This document shows, in pieces, positions 16,483 to 25,566 of a stretch of 64,000 bases of DNA. This DNA comes from DATAEG01 sp051001975 (GTDB lineage Bacteria > Actinomycetota > Actinomycetes > Mycobacteriales > Jatrophihabitantaceae). The number at the start of each line of letters is the position of its first letter. Position 1 is the first letter of the stretch. The DNA is taken from positions 3,356-67,355 of the forward strand of contig JBPCMU010000111.1 in the NCBI GenBank assembly GCA_051001975.1, written 5' to 3'. The notes beneath the pieces are model-generated. The model searched no databases. It worked only from the letters and a program-made list of their open reading frames with translations, and was not told the DNA's origin. The translations under genes and the position numbers were made by a program.

Positions 16483-17558
16483 CGACCCGCACCGCGACGA
16501 CGCTGGCCGATGGCCGTGAGCTCATCTATTTCGACGACGCCCCGGGGCGGCGCCACGATGCTGCTGACACCCGTGACCTGGACGCCGCAGTGGGTACCTC
16601 GGAGATCCGATGGGACCCGCTGTTCGAGGAGTGGGCGGCGATCGCCGGACACCGCCAGCAACGTACCTACAAGCCACCGACGAACGACTGCCCGCTCGAC
16701 CCGAGCACTCCAGGTCACCCGACCGAGATCCCCGACAGCGAGTACGACGTCGCAGTGTTCGAGAACCGATTCCCGTCGTTCAGCCAGGACGCCGCGGAGT
16801 CCGTGCCGGTGCTCGATGATCCGCCGTTCCTGGCGAAGCCCGGCTCGGGCCGGTGCGAGGTGGTGTGCTTCACCAGCGACCACACCACCTCCTTCGCCCA
16901 ACTCTCGCCGCAGCGCGCCCGCACCGTGATCGACGCGCTCGCCGACCGGACCACCGCGCTCGGCGCGATCGCAGAAGCCGAGTACGTGTTCTGCTTCGAG
17001 AACCGCGGCGAGGAAATCGGGGTCACGCTCTCCCATCCGCACGGCCAGATCTACGCGTATCCGTTTGTGCCGCCGCGCATTGCCACTGCAGTCCGCGCCG
17101 CGGAGACCTACCGCAACGAGCACGGCGAGTGCCTGCAGTGCACGCTGACCGCCGCCGAACGTAAGGCCGGGCTACGAGTGGTGACCGAGACCGAGCACTG
17201 GGTGGCCTACGTCCCGTTCGCGGCGCGCTGGCCGTTCGAGGTGACGCTCACCCCCATCCGCCACGCCCCGGATCTGCCGGATCTGGACGACGTCGAGCGC
17301 GATGACTTGGCCCGCATCTACCTCGAAGTGCTGGGCCGCTTCGACCGGCTCTTCGACACCCCTGCGCCGTACATCGCCGCGTGGCAACAGGCGCCGGTGC
17401 GCCACGGCCGGGAGGCCTGGCATCTGTCCACGTCGGTGTTCACCATCCGACGGGCCGGCGGCAAGCTCAAGTACCTCGCCGGGTCCGAGTCCGGCGCCGC
17501 CGTCTGGGTGAACGACGTACTGCCCGAAGACGCAGCCGCACGACTGCGCGACGCCTGA
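16479..17558 (+). CDS. galT: galactose-1-phosphate uridylyltransferase (359 aa)
   Basis: Transfers UMP between UDP-glucose and galactose-1-phosphate (Leloir pathway). The catalytic motif SHPHGQIYAYPF holds the nucleophilic His of H-P-H-G-Q (near residue 188). Family blocks VAVFENRFPSFSQ and PFAARWPFEVTLTP, and the C-terminal LKYLAGSESGAAVWVND, are all present. The usual N-terminal zinc site C-x2-C has only one cysteine (NDCPLDPS), so structural metal binding may be absent, which I believe is common in actinobacterial GalT. It overlaps the DeoR repressor by four bases. No galK or galE follows here. Confidence 0.93.
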   Translation: MTTRTATTLADGRELIYFDDAPGRRHDAADTRDLDAAVGTSEIRWDPLFEEWAAIAGHRQQRTYKPPTNDCPLDPSTPGHPTEIPDSEYDVAVFENRFPSFSQDAAESVPVLDDPPFLAKPGSGRCEVVCFTSDHTTSFAQLSPQRARTVIDALADRTTALGAIAEAEYVFCFENRGEEIGVTLSHPHGQIYAYPFVPPRIATAVRAAETYRNEHGECLQCTLTAAERKAGLRVVTETEHWVAYVPFAARWPFEVTLTPIRHAPDLPDLDDVERDDLARIYLEVLGRFDRLFDTPAPYIAAWQQAPVRHGREAWHLSTSVFTIRRAGGKLKYLAGSESGAAVWVNDVLPEDAAARLRDA

Positions 17559-17742
17559 TCCGTTCGACGTCGGCCGGGGCCGCTGAACGTCCGGCGAGCG
17601 GGCGGTGTCATCCACGTCGGCTGCACGCTAACCGGGCAGGTCCCGGCAACCTCGCGAACATCGCTACCCGCGCAACCGTTGCCAACGTGGCCACGGGGGG
17701 AGCAGCATGCGCCTCAGGCAAACGTCTACAACGGAGGCGTGC

Positions 17743-19389
17743 ATGGCTGCAACAGTCGAGAGTGCTCAGAGCGGTCCTGCCGGCCTCAACCGGACCATCG
17801 GGTTCTGGGGGCTGACGTTCGTCTCGCTCGGATCGATCATCGGGTCGGGCTGGCTGCTCGGTGCGTTGGGCGCTGCCACCGCGGCCGGCCCGGCGTCGCT
17901 GATCTCATGGGTGCTGGCCGCGATCATCATCTTGATCCTGGCGCTCATCCATGCGGAGTTGGCGGCTGCCTATCCGGTCGCCGGGGGCACCGCCCGCTTC
18001 CCGTACTTTGCCTTCGGCGCTCTGGCCGGTTTCACCGCCGGGTGGGCGGCGTGGTTACAGGCCGTAGCCGTGGCGCCGATCGAGGTCGAGGCCAGCCTGT
18101 CGTATCTCAACAGCGTGCACTTCATCCACGAACACTTGAACATGCTGAAGCCGAACGGCTCGCTCAACGGCACCGGACTGGCGGTGGCGACCGTCTTCAT
18201 GGCGCTGTTCACCGCGCTGAACCTGATGGGCGCGAAGTTGCTGTCGGAGAGCAACTCGATCATGGTCATCTGGAAGGTCGCCGTACCGCTGCTCGCCGTC
18301 GTCGTGTTGATGACGCTGAACTTCCACGCCTCGAACTTCACCGCCGGCGGCGGCTTCGCACCGTACGGAGCGCACGGGGTGTTTGCCGCACTTCCGCTGG
18401 GTGTCATCTTCGCGATCCAGGGCTTCGAACAGGCGGTGCAGATGGCCGGTGAGGCCAAGAACCCGCAACGCGACCTGCCCCGCGCGATCATGACGGCGAT
18501 GGGCGTCGGCGCGGTTCTCTACATCTTGCTCGAAGTCTGCTTCATCGGAGCGCTCGATCCCGCCAATCTGGTGCGCGGCTGGTCGAACCCGATCGGGCTG
18601 GCCGACTACGGGCCGTACTACACGCTGGCGACGGCGGCCGGAGCCGGTTGGCTGGCGACCATCCTGGTGATCGACGCGTTCATCTCCCCCGCCGGAACGG
18701 GTCTGGTCTATGTCGGCACCAGCGCGCGGTTGTCCTACGCGCTCGGCCAGGAAGAGGTGCTCCCGAATCAACTCACCCAGGTGAACAAGCGCAGCGTGCC
18801 GGTCTACTCGATCGCGCTCGCCTTCATAGTCGGCGAGATCTTCTTCTTGCCCTTCCCCAGCTGGAGCAAGCTGGTCGGCATCATCACCTCGGCCACCGCG
18901 ATCATGTACGCCTTTGCGCCGGTGTCCCTCGCTGCGCTGCAGAAACGCGATCCCGATCGGCCTCGCGGCTACCGCCTGCCGATGCCGAAGGTGATGAACC
19001 CGGCTGGATTCTGCGCGGCGAACCTGATCATCTACTGGAGCGGTTTCGACGTGATGTGGAAGCTGCTCGGGATGATCTTCGTCGGCCGCGTGCTGTTCGA
19101 GTTCGCGCTACGCCGGGCCAACACCACGCGCACCGACATCGACTGGCGGGCGACGTCGTGGATCTGGCCTTGGCTGATCGGACTGACCGTGATCAGCGTG
19201 CTCGGCCGATACGGCCATGGGCACAACGTCCTGCCGGACTGGGTCGACCTGGCGGTCGTCATCCTGTTCAGCCTGGGCATCTTCTACTACGCGGTCGAAC
19301 TGTCGATGAGCACGGAACAGGTGCAGAAGGCACTCGACTCCGAGGACTGGCAGATCCCCAGCTCGATCGAGGCGGTGGTGCCCCGATGA
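17743..19389 (+). CDS. APC superfamily amino-acid permease (548 aa)
   Basis: Twelve or more membrane segments starting NRTIGFWGLTFVSLGSIIGSGWLL (about 17-40), the APC signature with the unwound G-S-G helix. Then come GFEQAVQMAGEAKNPQRDLPRA (about 237-258), the family's conserved loop, and YVGTSARLSYALGQEEVLP. ATG 17743 has GGAGG six bases upstream. Imports an amino acid or similar cation-coupled substrate across the inner membrane. A periplasmic-type binding lipoprotein overlaps its stop as ATGA, an unusual partner for a secondary transporter. Substrate unknown. Confidence 0.88.
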   Translation: MAATVESAQSGPAGLNRTIGFWGLTFVSLGSIIGSGWLLGALGAATAAGPASLISWVLAAIIILILALIHAELAAAYPVAGGTARFPYFAFGALAGFTAGWAAWLQAVAVAPIEVEASLSYLNSVHFIHEHLNMLKPNGSLNGTGLAVATVFMALFTALNLMGAKLLSESNSIMVIWKVAVPLLAVVVLMTLNFHASNFTAGGGFAPYGAHGVFAALPLGVIFAIQGFEQAVQMAGEAKNPQRDLPRAIMTAMGVGAVLYILLEVCFIGALDPANLVRGWSNPIGLADYGPYYTLATAAGAGWLATILVIDAFISPAGTGLVYVGTSARLSYALGQEEVLPNQLTQVNKRSVPVYSIALAFIVGEIFFLPFPSWSKLVGIITSATAIMYAFAPVSLAALQKRDPDRPRGYRLPMPKVMNPAGFCAANLIIYWSGFDVMWKLLGMIFVGRVLFEFALRRANTTRTDIDWRATSWIWPWLIGLTVISVLGRYGHGHNVLPDWVDLAVVILFSLGIFYYAVELSMSTEQVQKALDSEDWQIPSSIEAVVPR

Positions 19390-20210
19390 CCGCGCGGTGG
19401 CGGCGACTGACGGTGCCTCGACTGGTCGGGGCGGCCTGCTGCGCGCTGCTGATCGGCACCGGGCTCACCGCTTGCTCCAGCGATTCGTCCAAGACACTCT
19501 CCTTCTGTACCGACCCGACCTACCCGCCGGCCGAGTTCTACCAAGTACAGAAGGTCGGCACCGCCGATCTCAAGCGGGTGCTGGTCGGTGCCGACATCGA
19601 CATCGGTCGCGCCGTTGCCAAGAGGCTGAAGAAGACCGCCAAGTACGTCGACACCAAATTCGAGAAGATCATCCCGGCGCTGCAGGACAAGAAATGCGAC
19701 GCGATCATCTCGTTCATCAATGACACGGCGCAGCGGCGTACGCAGATGACCTTCGTGAACTACCTCGGTGCCGGCCAGGACGTCATGCTGAAGAAGGACG
19801 CGACCCCGGTGAACGCGGTTGCCGACCTGTACGGACGGACGGTGTCGGTCGCCACCGGGACCACCGAGGAGGACTTCCTGAAGGCACAGAACTCTTCGGC
19901 GCCAAGCGGTAAGCAGATCACCATCAAGTCGTTCGCCAGCGAGAACGACGCGATCCTGGCGCTTACCAAGGGCACCGTGCAGGTGTATTTCGGCGACGCT
20001 CCGATCGTGCAGAGCGCAGTTGCCGCAGACAACTCCTTGGTGCAGGGCGCCGAACTGGTGAAGCCGGTGCCCATCGGTATCGCCCTGCGTCCCGGCGACG
20101 AGCTGATCGGCCCGATCCAGAAGGCCATCAAGGACATGTACAACGACGGCACGATGGGCAAGATCCTGTCGACCTGGAAGTTCAGCCGGTACGCCATCAC
20201 CCCGTCCTGA
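19386..20210 (+). CDS. extracellular solute-binding lipoprotein, amino-acid type (274 aa)
   Basis: Signal peptide LVGAACCALLIGTGLTAC ends in the lipobox LTAC; the mature protein is anchored outside the membrane. The fold is the family-3 (SBP_bac_3) type: FCTDPTYPPAEFYQ (about 36-49), GADIDIGRAVAKRL, PALQDKKCDAIISFINDTAQ, YGRTVSVATGTTEEDFL and GTVQVYFGDAPIVQSAVA. Such proteins deliver polar amino acids to ABC importers, but no ABC permease or ATPase lies next to it. Instead it is translationally coupled to the APC permease. It may feed that permease or work with an importer elsewhere. Confidence 0.88.
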   Translation: MTARWRRLTVPRLVGAACCALLIGTGLTACSSDSSKTLSFCTDPTYPPAEFYQVQKVGTADLKRVLVGADIDIGRAVAKRLKKTAKYVDTKFEKIIPALQDKKCDAIISFINDTAQRRTQMTFVNYLGAGQDVMLKKDATPVNAVADLYGRTVSVATGTTEEDFLKAQNSSAPSGKQITIKSFASENDAILALTKGTVQVYFGDAPIVQSAVAADNSLVQGAELVKPVPIGIALRPGDELIGPIQKAIKDMYNDGTMGKILSTWKFSRYAITPS

Positions 20211-20261
20211 CCACCCGACCCGGCGAACACCTCCGTCAGTGCCGCCAGGGATGATTGCTGG

Positions 20262-20804
20262 GTGATACTGGCGACGATGTGTGGCAGTGCCGACCCGCGG
20301 TCCAGCAACGCGGTGCTGCTGGCGGCCGCGGTGGGCAGCCTGCCGAGCGGCACCGAAGTGCGTGAGGTCGGCCCGCTCACCGCTGTTCCCGGATTCGAGC
20401 CGGGCTCGGCGGGCGGCGATTCAGTGGGCGCGATGCGTGCCGCTCTGGACGGCGCCGACGGGTTGGTCATCGCCACCCCCGAGTACGCCCATTCGGTGCC
20501 CGGCGTGGTCAAGAACGCGCTCGATTGGCTGGTCGGCACGGGCGAACTCGCCACGATGCCGATCGTGCTACTCAGCGCGTCACCGCTGATCACCGGTGGG
20601 ATCAACGCACAGATCGCCCTCACCCGCACGCTGCTGGCACAGGGCGGCGAGGTCGTCGCGACGCTCACCGTCCCCGAGTCGAAGCGCAAGATCGTCGACG
20701 GTGCAGTCGCGCATGAGCCGACCCGGCGCAGAGCCGCCGAGACGATGCAGGCCATCATCGACGTCATCACCGAACGTGCCGAGCTGACAGGAGAACACGC
20801 GTGA
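20262..20804 (+). CDS. NADPH-dependent FMN reductase family protein (180 aa)
   Basis: Flavodoxin-like fold. LATMCGSADPRSSNAVLL (about 3-20) is the FMN phosphate loop, and DGLVIATPEYAHSVPGVVKNALDWL (about 67-91) is the family signature for isoalloxazine binding. GTG start. Reduces FMN, quinones or azo compounds with NAD(P)H in the cytoplasm. Its stop overlaps the following DinB-like gene by GTGA, so the two are made together. Physiological substrate unknown. Confidence 0.88.
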   Translation: MILATMCGSADPRSSNAVLLAAAVGSLPSGTEVREVGPLTAVPGFEPGSAGGDSVGAMRAALDGADGLVIATPEYAHSVPGVVKNALDWLVGTGELATMPIVLLSASPLITGGINAQIALTRTLLAQGGEVVATLTVPESKRKIVDGAVAHEPTRRRAAETMQAIIDVITERAELTGEHA

Positions 20805-21331
20805 GCCAACCGGTCCTGCCCGAACCCGACGCGAAGGACTGGACCTGGACGCTGAGCCGCGCCTGCCCGGAGTGCGGGTTCAGCGCCGGCGAGGTGTCCG
20901 TCGCCGAGGTCGCCGACATCGTCGAGGACACCGCGGTTCGATTCGCGGCTCGACTGCAAGCACCGGACGCGGCGGCCAGGCCGGAACCCGCCACCTGGTC
21001 GCCGGTCGAGTACGCCTGCCACGTCCGTGACGTCTGTGCGATCTTCGACGGTCGGTTCCGTCAACTGCTCAGTGATGACGACCCGATGTTCACCAACTGG
21101 GACCAGGACGAGACAGCCGCGCGGGATCGATACTGGGAGCAACTGCCGCCGCGGGTCGCCGACGAGCTGACCGGGTCGGCGGGTCCGCTGGCGACGATGC
21201 TGCGGGCCATCCGCGACGATGAACTGCAGCGCCCCGGCCGCCGCGACAACGGCTCGGTGTTCACCGTGGCCACACTGGCGCAATACCTGGCGCACGACTT
21301 CGTGCACCATCTGCACGACGTCGGCGCCTAG
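20801..21331 (+). CDS. DinB superfamily protein (176 aa)
   Basis: Four-helix DinB fold inferred from WSPVEYACHVRDVCAIFDGR (about 66-85) and the C-terminal TLAQYLAHDFVHHLHDVG. Histidines at H-V-R-D and H-D-x-x-H-H fit the usual three-His metal site. An N-terminal CPECGFS motif (C-x2-C) adds a small possible metal knuckle. Members act in thiol-dependent transfers with mycothiol or bacillithiol, or are uncharacterised. GTG start overlapping the flavin reductase stop. Ends at a strong bidirectional terminator. Confidence 0.85.
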   Translation: MSQPVLPEPDAKDWTWTLSRACPECGFSAGEVSVAEVADIVEDTAVRFAARLQAPDAAARPEPATWSPVEYACHVRDVCAIFDGRFRQLLSDDDPMFTNWDQDETAARDRYWEQLPPRVADELTGSAGPLATMLRAIRDDELQRPGRRDNGSVFTVATLAQYLAHDFVHHLHDVGA

Positions 21332-21344
21332 CCCGCAGACAGCG

Positions 21345-21380
21345 CTGAGGGCGGCCCCGGTTTCCCGGAACCGCCCTCAG
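21345..21380. terminator. bidirectional terminator between DinB gene and groEL
   Basis: CTGAGGGCGG (21345-21354) pairs exactly with CCGCCCTCAG (21371-21380), and the loop contains CCGG-TTTC-CCGG that extends the stem. It lies between two convergent genes. Confidence 0.8.
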
Positions 21381-21419
21381 TGTGAAGCGGAACAGACTTT
21401 TCCGATCAGCTGATGCCGA

Positions 21420-23048
21420 TCAGAAGTCCATGTCACCGCCGCCGGGCATACCGCCGCCGCCGCCGGCCGAAGCCTTCTCCGGCTTGTCGGCGACAACTGC
21501 CTCGGTGGTCAGGAATAGCGCGGCGATGGACGCCGCGTTCTGTAGTGCCGAGCGGACGACCTTGGTCGGGTCCGGCACGCCAGCGGCGAGCATGTCCTCG
21601 TACACGCCGGTCGCGGCGTTGAGGCCGTGTCCGACGGGAAGGTTGCGCACCTTCTCCACCACGACGCCACCCTCGAGACCGGCGTTAACCGCGATCTGCT
21701 TGAGCGGAGCCTCGAGCGCGACCCTGACGATGTTCGCGCCAGTGGCCTCGTCACCTTCGAGGTCGAGCTTCGCGAAGGCGTTCACCCCGGCCTGCAGCAG
21801 CGCGACGCCACCACCTGCCACGATGCCCTCTTCGACGGCGGCCTTCGCGTTGCGAACGGCGTCCTCGATGCGGTGCTTGCGCTCCTTCAGCTCGACCTCG
21901 GTGGCCGCGCCGACCTTGATGACCGCAACGCCGCCGGCCAGCTTGGCCAACCGCTCCTGCAGCTTCTCGCGGTCGTAGTCGGAGTCGCTGTTCTCGATCT
22001 CGGCACGGATCTGGTTGACCCGACCCTGGATCTGGTCGGCGTCGCCGCCACCTTCGACGAGAGTGGTCTCGTCCTTGGTGGTGGTGAACTTGCGCGCCTT
22101 GCCCAGCAGATCGATCGTCGCGTTCTCCAGCTTGAGACCAACGGTCTCGCTGATGACCTGGCCACCGGTCAGGATCGCCAGGTCCTGCAGCATCGCCTTG
22201 CGACGGTCACCGAAGCCGGGCGCCTTGACGGCAACGGACTTGAAGGTGCCCCGGATCTTGTTGACGACCAGAGTGGCCAGCGCCTCGCCCTCGACGTCCT
22301 CGGCGATGATGGCCAGCGGCTTGCCGGCCTGCATGACCTTCTCCAGCAACGGGAGCAGGTCCTTCACGTTCGAGATCTTGTTCTCGACGATCAGGATGTA
22401 CGGGTCGTCGAGAACGGTCTCCATGCGCTCGGAGTCGGTCACGAAGTACGCGCTGAGGTGACCCTTGTCGAAGCGCATGCCCTCGGTGAGCTCGAGCTCG
22501 AGACCGAAGGTGTTGCTCTCCTCGACGGTGATGACGCCTTCCTTGCCGACCTTGTCCATCGCCTCGGCGATGAGCTCGCCGACCGAGGTGTCAGCGGCAG
22601 AGACCGAAGCGGTCGATGCGATCTGCTCCTTGGTCTCGACCTCCTTGGACTGGTTGCCCAGCTCCTCGGACACGGCTGCCACAGCAGCCTCGATGCCACG
22701 CTTCAGCGACAGCGGGTTGGCCCCGGCCGCCACGTTACGCAGACCCTCGCGGACCAGCGCCTGCGCCAGCACCGTTGCGGTGGTGGTGCCGTCACCGGCT
22801 ACGTCGTCGGTCTTCTTGGCAACTTCCTTGACCAGCTCTGCGCCGATCTTCTCCCAAGGGTCCTCGAGCTCGATCTCCTTGGCGATGCTGACACCGTCAT
22901 TGGTGATCGTGGGGGCGCCCCACTTCTTTTCCAGCACGACATTGCGGCCCTTCGGGCCCAGCGTCACCCGTACTGCATCGGCGAGCTGGTTCATGCCGCG
23001 CTCAAGGCCGCGGCGGGCCTCTTCGTCGAACGCGATCATCTTGGCCAT
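21420..23048 (-). CDS. groL: 60-kDa chaperonin GroEL (542 aa)
   Basis: Full-length GroEL: MAKMIAFDEEARRGLERGMN at the start, VTLGPKGRNVVLEKKWGAPT, the ATP loop VAGDGTTTATVLAQALVREG (about 85-104) and AAVEEGIVAGGGVALLQAG. The tail GGGGGMPGGGDMDF is the Gly/Met-rich type seen in the essential actinobacterial copy (GroEL2-like) rather than the His-rich one. No groES precedes it. It is a single gene with two CIRCE-type HrcA sites upstream and a terminator downstream, so heat-shock control by HrcA is expected. Cytosolic ATP-driven folding chamber. Confidence 0.98.
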   Translation of the reverse strand: MAKMIAFDEEARRGLERGMNQLADAVRVTLGPKGRNVVLEKKWGAPTITNDGVSIAKEIELEDPWEKIGAELVKEVAKKTDDVAGDGTTTATVLAQALVREGLRNVAAGANPLSLKRGIEAAVAAVSEELGNQSKEVETKEQIASTASVSAADTSVGELIAEAMDKVGKEGVITVEESNTFGLELELTEGMRFDKGHLSAYFVTDSERMETVLDDPYILIVENKISNVKDLLPLLEKVMQAGKPLAIIAEDVEGEALATLVVNKIRGTFKSVAVKAPGFGDRRKAMLQDLAILTGGQVISETVGLKLENATIDLLGKARKFTTTKDETTLVEGGGDADQIQGRVNQIRAEIENSDSDYDREKLQERLAKLAGGVAVIKVGAATEVELKERKHRIEDAVRNAKAAVEEGIVAGGGVALLQAGVNAFAKLDLEGDEATGANIVRVALEAPLKQIAVNAGLEGGVVVEKVRNLPVGHGLNAATGVYEDMLAAGVPDPTKVVRSALQNAASIAALFLTTEAVVADKPEKASAGGGGGMPGGGDMDF

Positions 23049-23156
23049 GCGGTGTAGTCCTCACTACTAGATGGACACATGTGTTGTAGGCCGGGCGTGC
23101 GTGGCCAGATGCCCGCGACGGACGGAGCACTCAGCTCCTCATCGAGGCCGGCCCGG

Positions 23157-23183
23157 TTAGCACTCAGAGTACCCGAGTGCCAA
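23157..23183 (-). promoter_or_regulatory. CIRCE element (HrcA operator) of groEL
   Basis: TTAGCACTC-N9-GAGTGCCAA differs at one base from the CIRCE consensus TTAGCACTC-N9-GAGTGCTAA. It sits about 110 bases before the groEL start, just at or after the likely transcription start, where HrcA would block transcription at normal temperature. Confidence 0.92.
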
Positions 23184-23187
23184 TTCG

Positions 23188-23217
23188 AGTCTGGCACTCA
23201 CCTGCCACGAGTGCAAG
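23188..23217 (-). promoter_or_regulatory. second CIRCE-like site overlapping groEL promoter
   Basis: CTGGCACTC-N9-GAGTGCAAG (23191-23217) is a degenerate CIRCE with its centre 34 bases from the first. On the minus strand TTGCAC (23216-23211), a 17-base spacer and CAGACT (23193-23188) make a plausible promoter inside it. Tandem HrcA sites would give tighter repression. Confidence 0.65.
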
Positions 23218-23241
23218 GAGCGCTACCCATAGCGCCCTTCG

Positions 23242-24228
23242 CTAGTGACGTTCGGCCATGGGTAGAGCGAGCAGCTGATCGCCGGTGGCGGTGCGGCTGT
23301 AGACGACCCGGCGCCCGACTCGGGCGCCGCTGACCAGTCCGGCCTCCCGGAGCACACCGAGGTGGCCGCCGACGGTGCCCAGTGACAGCTCCAGGCCGGT
23401 GGCCAGCTCGGTGCTGGTGGCCGGGCGCCCGAGCTCGCGCAGGATCCTCGCCCGACCCGGACCGATGAGGCGGTCCACCGGCGCAACGGCGTCCGTCGCC
23501 GGTTCGGCGGCGGCTCCGCGGGCCGGGTAGACCATCGCATAGTCGGCACCGTCCGTCTCGCACAGCCACGTGCCGCGGATGAGGCTGACCGGGACGAACA
23601 GAATGCCTTCCGGCCCGATCGTGCGATCGGCCCCGGGCCGGCTGGTGAACCTGATGCCGTCGGCACCGACCCAGGCGCTGTGCCGGCTCATCCGGTCCAA
23701 TGCGCGCGACCAGCCGTAGGCCGCCAACAGACCGGCCCGATACATGACGTCGCGCTCGAGCAACGCGCTGCGACGCGGCCAGTCCGGTGCCACGTGTGCC
23801 CGCCACGTCTCGGCGAGCAGCTCGGCGGCGCGCTCACTCCAGTTCTTGCCGACCAGCCACGACAGACTGTGCTGCTGCCAACTCTGCCTCCGTGACTCCT
23901 CGACTTCGGCCCGGAAGTCGGCGTCGGACCATCTCGCGACGGCGGGCAACTCGTCCTCCAGCCGGGTGCGCATGCCACCCTGCGGCGGCACGGTCAGGAA
24001 ACCGGGCAGCCACTTCGTCGACGAGACCAGCTCGACCAGTCCGCGCGCGAACGGGTCGGCGTCAAGGGTGGCGGTGAACGCCGAGTGGTGCCGCTCGTGC
24101 CAATCGGTCAGCCACGGATCGCTCGACCGTGCCCGGAGCACCATGAGGGCGCCCAGGGTCTCCGCGAGCGGGGATAGTGCGAAGCGGGAGCGGGACAGCG
24201 CGATCGGTGACACTCGCAGCAGAACCAT
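23242..24228 (-). CDS. ArsR-type winged-helix regulator with large N-terminal domain (328 aa)
   Basis: Residues 1-about 240 form a helical sensor-like domain (opening VLLRVSPIALSRSRFALSPL; WLTDWHERHHSAFTATLDAD) of the DUF5937 type. The C-terminal ArsR helix-turn-helix is LIGPGRARILRELGRPATST, then TELATGLELSLGTVGGHLGV (about 270-300) and VGRRVVYSRTATGDQLL. ATG 24228 has GGAGG seven bases upstream. It is divergent from an MFS exporter 57 bases away and is the likely regulator of that gene. Effector unknown. Confidence 0.82.
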   Translation of the reverse strand: MVLLRVSPIALSRSRFALSPLAETLGALMVLRARSSDPWLTDWHERHHSAFTATLDADPFARGLVELVSSTKWLPGFLTVPPQGGMRTRLEDELPAVARWSDADFRAEVEESRRQSWQQHSLSWLVGKNWSERAAELLAETWRAHVAPDWPRRSALLERDVMYRAGLLAAYGWSRALDRMSRHSAWVGADGIRFTSRPGADRTIGPEGILFVPVSLIRGTWLCETDGADYAMVYPARGAAAEPATDAVAPVDRLIGPGRARILRELGRPATSTELATGLELSLGTVGGHLGVLREAGLVSGARVGRRVVYSRTATGDQLLALPMAERH

Positions 24229-24285
24229 CTTTCGCCTCCTGCCGAAACATTACCTGGCGCGGCGGCGCGCAGCGACCCTCCTCCC

Positions 24286-25506
24286 GTGAGTTCCCCTCTG
24301 CGAAACCGCGACTTCCGGCTGTTCCTGGTCGGCCGCCTCGTCTCGCTGCTCGGCAGTTCGATGGCTCCCATCGCGCTGGCCTTTGCCGTCCTCGATGCCT
24401 CGAACAGCACGAACGACCTCGGCATTGTGGTGGCCTCGCACATGATCCCGTTGCTGGTCTTCCTGCTGGTCGGCGGCGCCGCGGCGGACCGGTTCTCCCG
24501 CCGCACCGTGCTCGTCGTGTCCAACCTCGGCTCCGGGCTGACTCAGGGTGCGGTGGCCGCGCTACTGCTCACCCACCACTACAGCCTCGTTGCGGTGGCC
24601 GCGCTCTCCTTCGCCAACGGGGCGCTCGACGCTTTCACCATGCCTGCACTGCGCGGCGTCGTCCCCGAACTCGTGCCCGCCGCGCAGCTGCAACGAGCCA
24701 ACTCGGTGCTCGGGTCCAGCCGCAATGCGTCCAAGATCATCGGACCCAGCGCGGCCGGCATCCTGGTCGCGACGGCCGGCAGTGGTGCGGCGATCGCAGT
24801 CGACGCGGCAACCTTCCTGATCGCCGCCTGCTGCGTCGCGCAGCTCTCCCTGCCCGGCCGGGTGAGGGCAGCCCGCTCGACCGTGCTCGCCGACATCCGA
24901 GAAGGCTGGTCTGAGTACCGACGCATCCGGTGGGTGTGGATGGCCACGTCGGCGTTCTGTGTGATGAACCTCGTCCAGGTCGGCACTTGGCAGACCCTCG
25001 GTCCAGCGCTGACGAAGCAGCAGAGCGGCGAGGCGACGTGGGGATTCGTGTTGAGCGCTCGTGGCATCGGGCTGCTGGTGATGAGCGTCGTGATGTATCG
25101 CGTCGTGGTGCGTCACCTGCTCCGGCTCGGGCAGTTGATGAGCGCGTTGGGCGCCGCTCCGCTGCTGACGCTCGGCCTGGGGTTCGGTGCGCCGTGGCTG
25201 ATCCTGAGCGCGTTCGTCGCCGGGATCGGTTCGTCGGTGACGGCGATCAGCTACGACACCTCCCTGCAGGAACATGTGCCGCCGCAGGTGCTGTCCCGGG
25301 TCTCGTCCTACGACGACCTGCTCTCCTACCTGGCGATCCCGATCGGCCAGTTAGCGGTCGGGCCGCTCTCCCACGCGATCGGCGCGGGCCGGGTGGCCGC
25401 CGGCGCGGGCGTGATCTACGCCGTCGCCGGGGTTGCCCCGCTTGCCTCGGCGGCAGTGCGCCGACTGCCGCACTCCCGGTCGCAACCGGAGCTGACGCCA
25501 GCCTGA
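24286..25506 (+). CDS. MFS transporter, drug-export type (406 aa)
   Basis: Twelve membrane segments. It opens PLRNRDFRLFLVGRLVSLLG (about 4-23), then GGAAADRFSRRTVLVVSNLG with the MFS loop-2 motif. GTG start. The protein belongs to the MFS_3 exporter group like the one at 913-2241, but is not closely similar. Divergent from an ArsR-type regulator that shares the 57-base intergenic region, so induction by an exported compound is likely. Confidence 0.85.
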   Translation: MSSPLRNRDFRLFLVGRLVSLLGSSMAPIALAFAVLDASNSTNDLGIVVASHMIPLLVFLLVGGAAADRFSRRTVLVVSNLGSGLTQGAVAALLLTHHYSLVAVAALSFANGALDAFTMPALRGVVPELVPAAQLQRANSVLGSSRNASKIIGPSAAGILVATAGSGAAIAVDAATFLIAACCVAQLSLPGRVRAARSTVLADIREGWSEYRRIRWVWMATSAFCVMNLVQVGTWQTLGPALTKQQSGEATWGFVLSARGIGLLVMSVVMYRVVVRHLLRLGQLMSALGAAPLLTLGLGFGAPWLILSAFVAGIGSSVTAISYDTSLQEHVPPQVLSRVSSYDDLLSYLAIPIGQLAVGPLSHAIGAGRVAAGAGVIYAVAGVAPLASAAVRRLPHSRSQPELTPA

Positions 25507-25566
25507 TCGAGCCGGTTCGCCAAGGCTCGTCAATGCCCTGCGCCGTCTCGGTGTTCGGGCTCGCTG

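Noticed and set aside
15345..17123. Long minus-strand open frame opposite the DeoR gene and galT
   Set aside because: Composition is shadow-like and the plus-strand genes have clear motifs.
18648..19385. Longer start for the solute-binding lipoprotein
   Set aside because: The signal peptide begins at ATG 19386; earlier codons lie under the permease gene.
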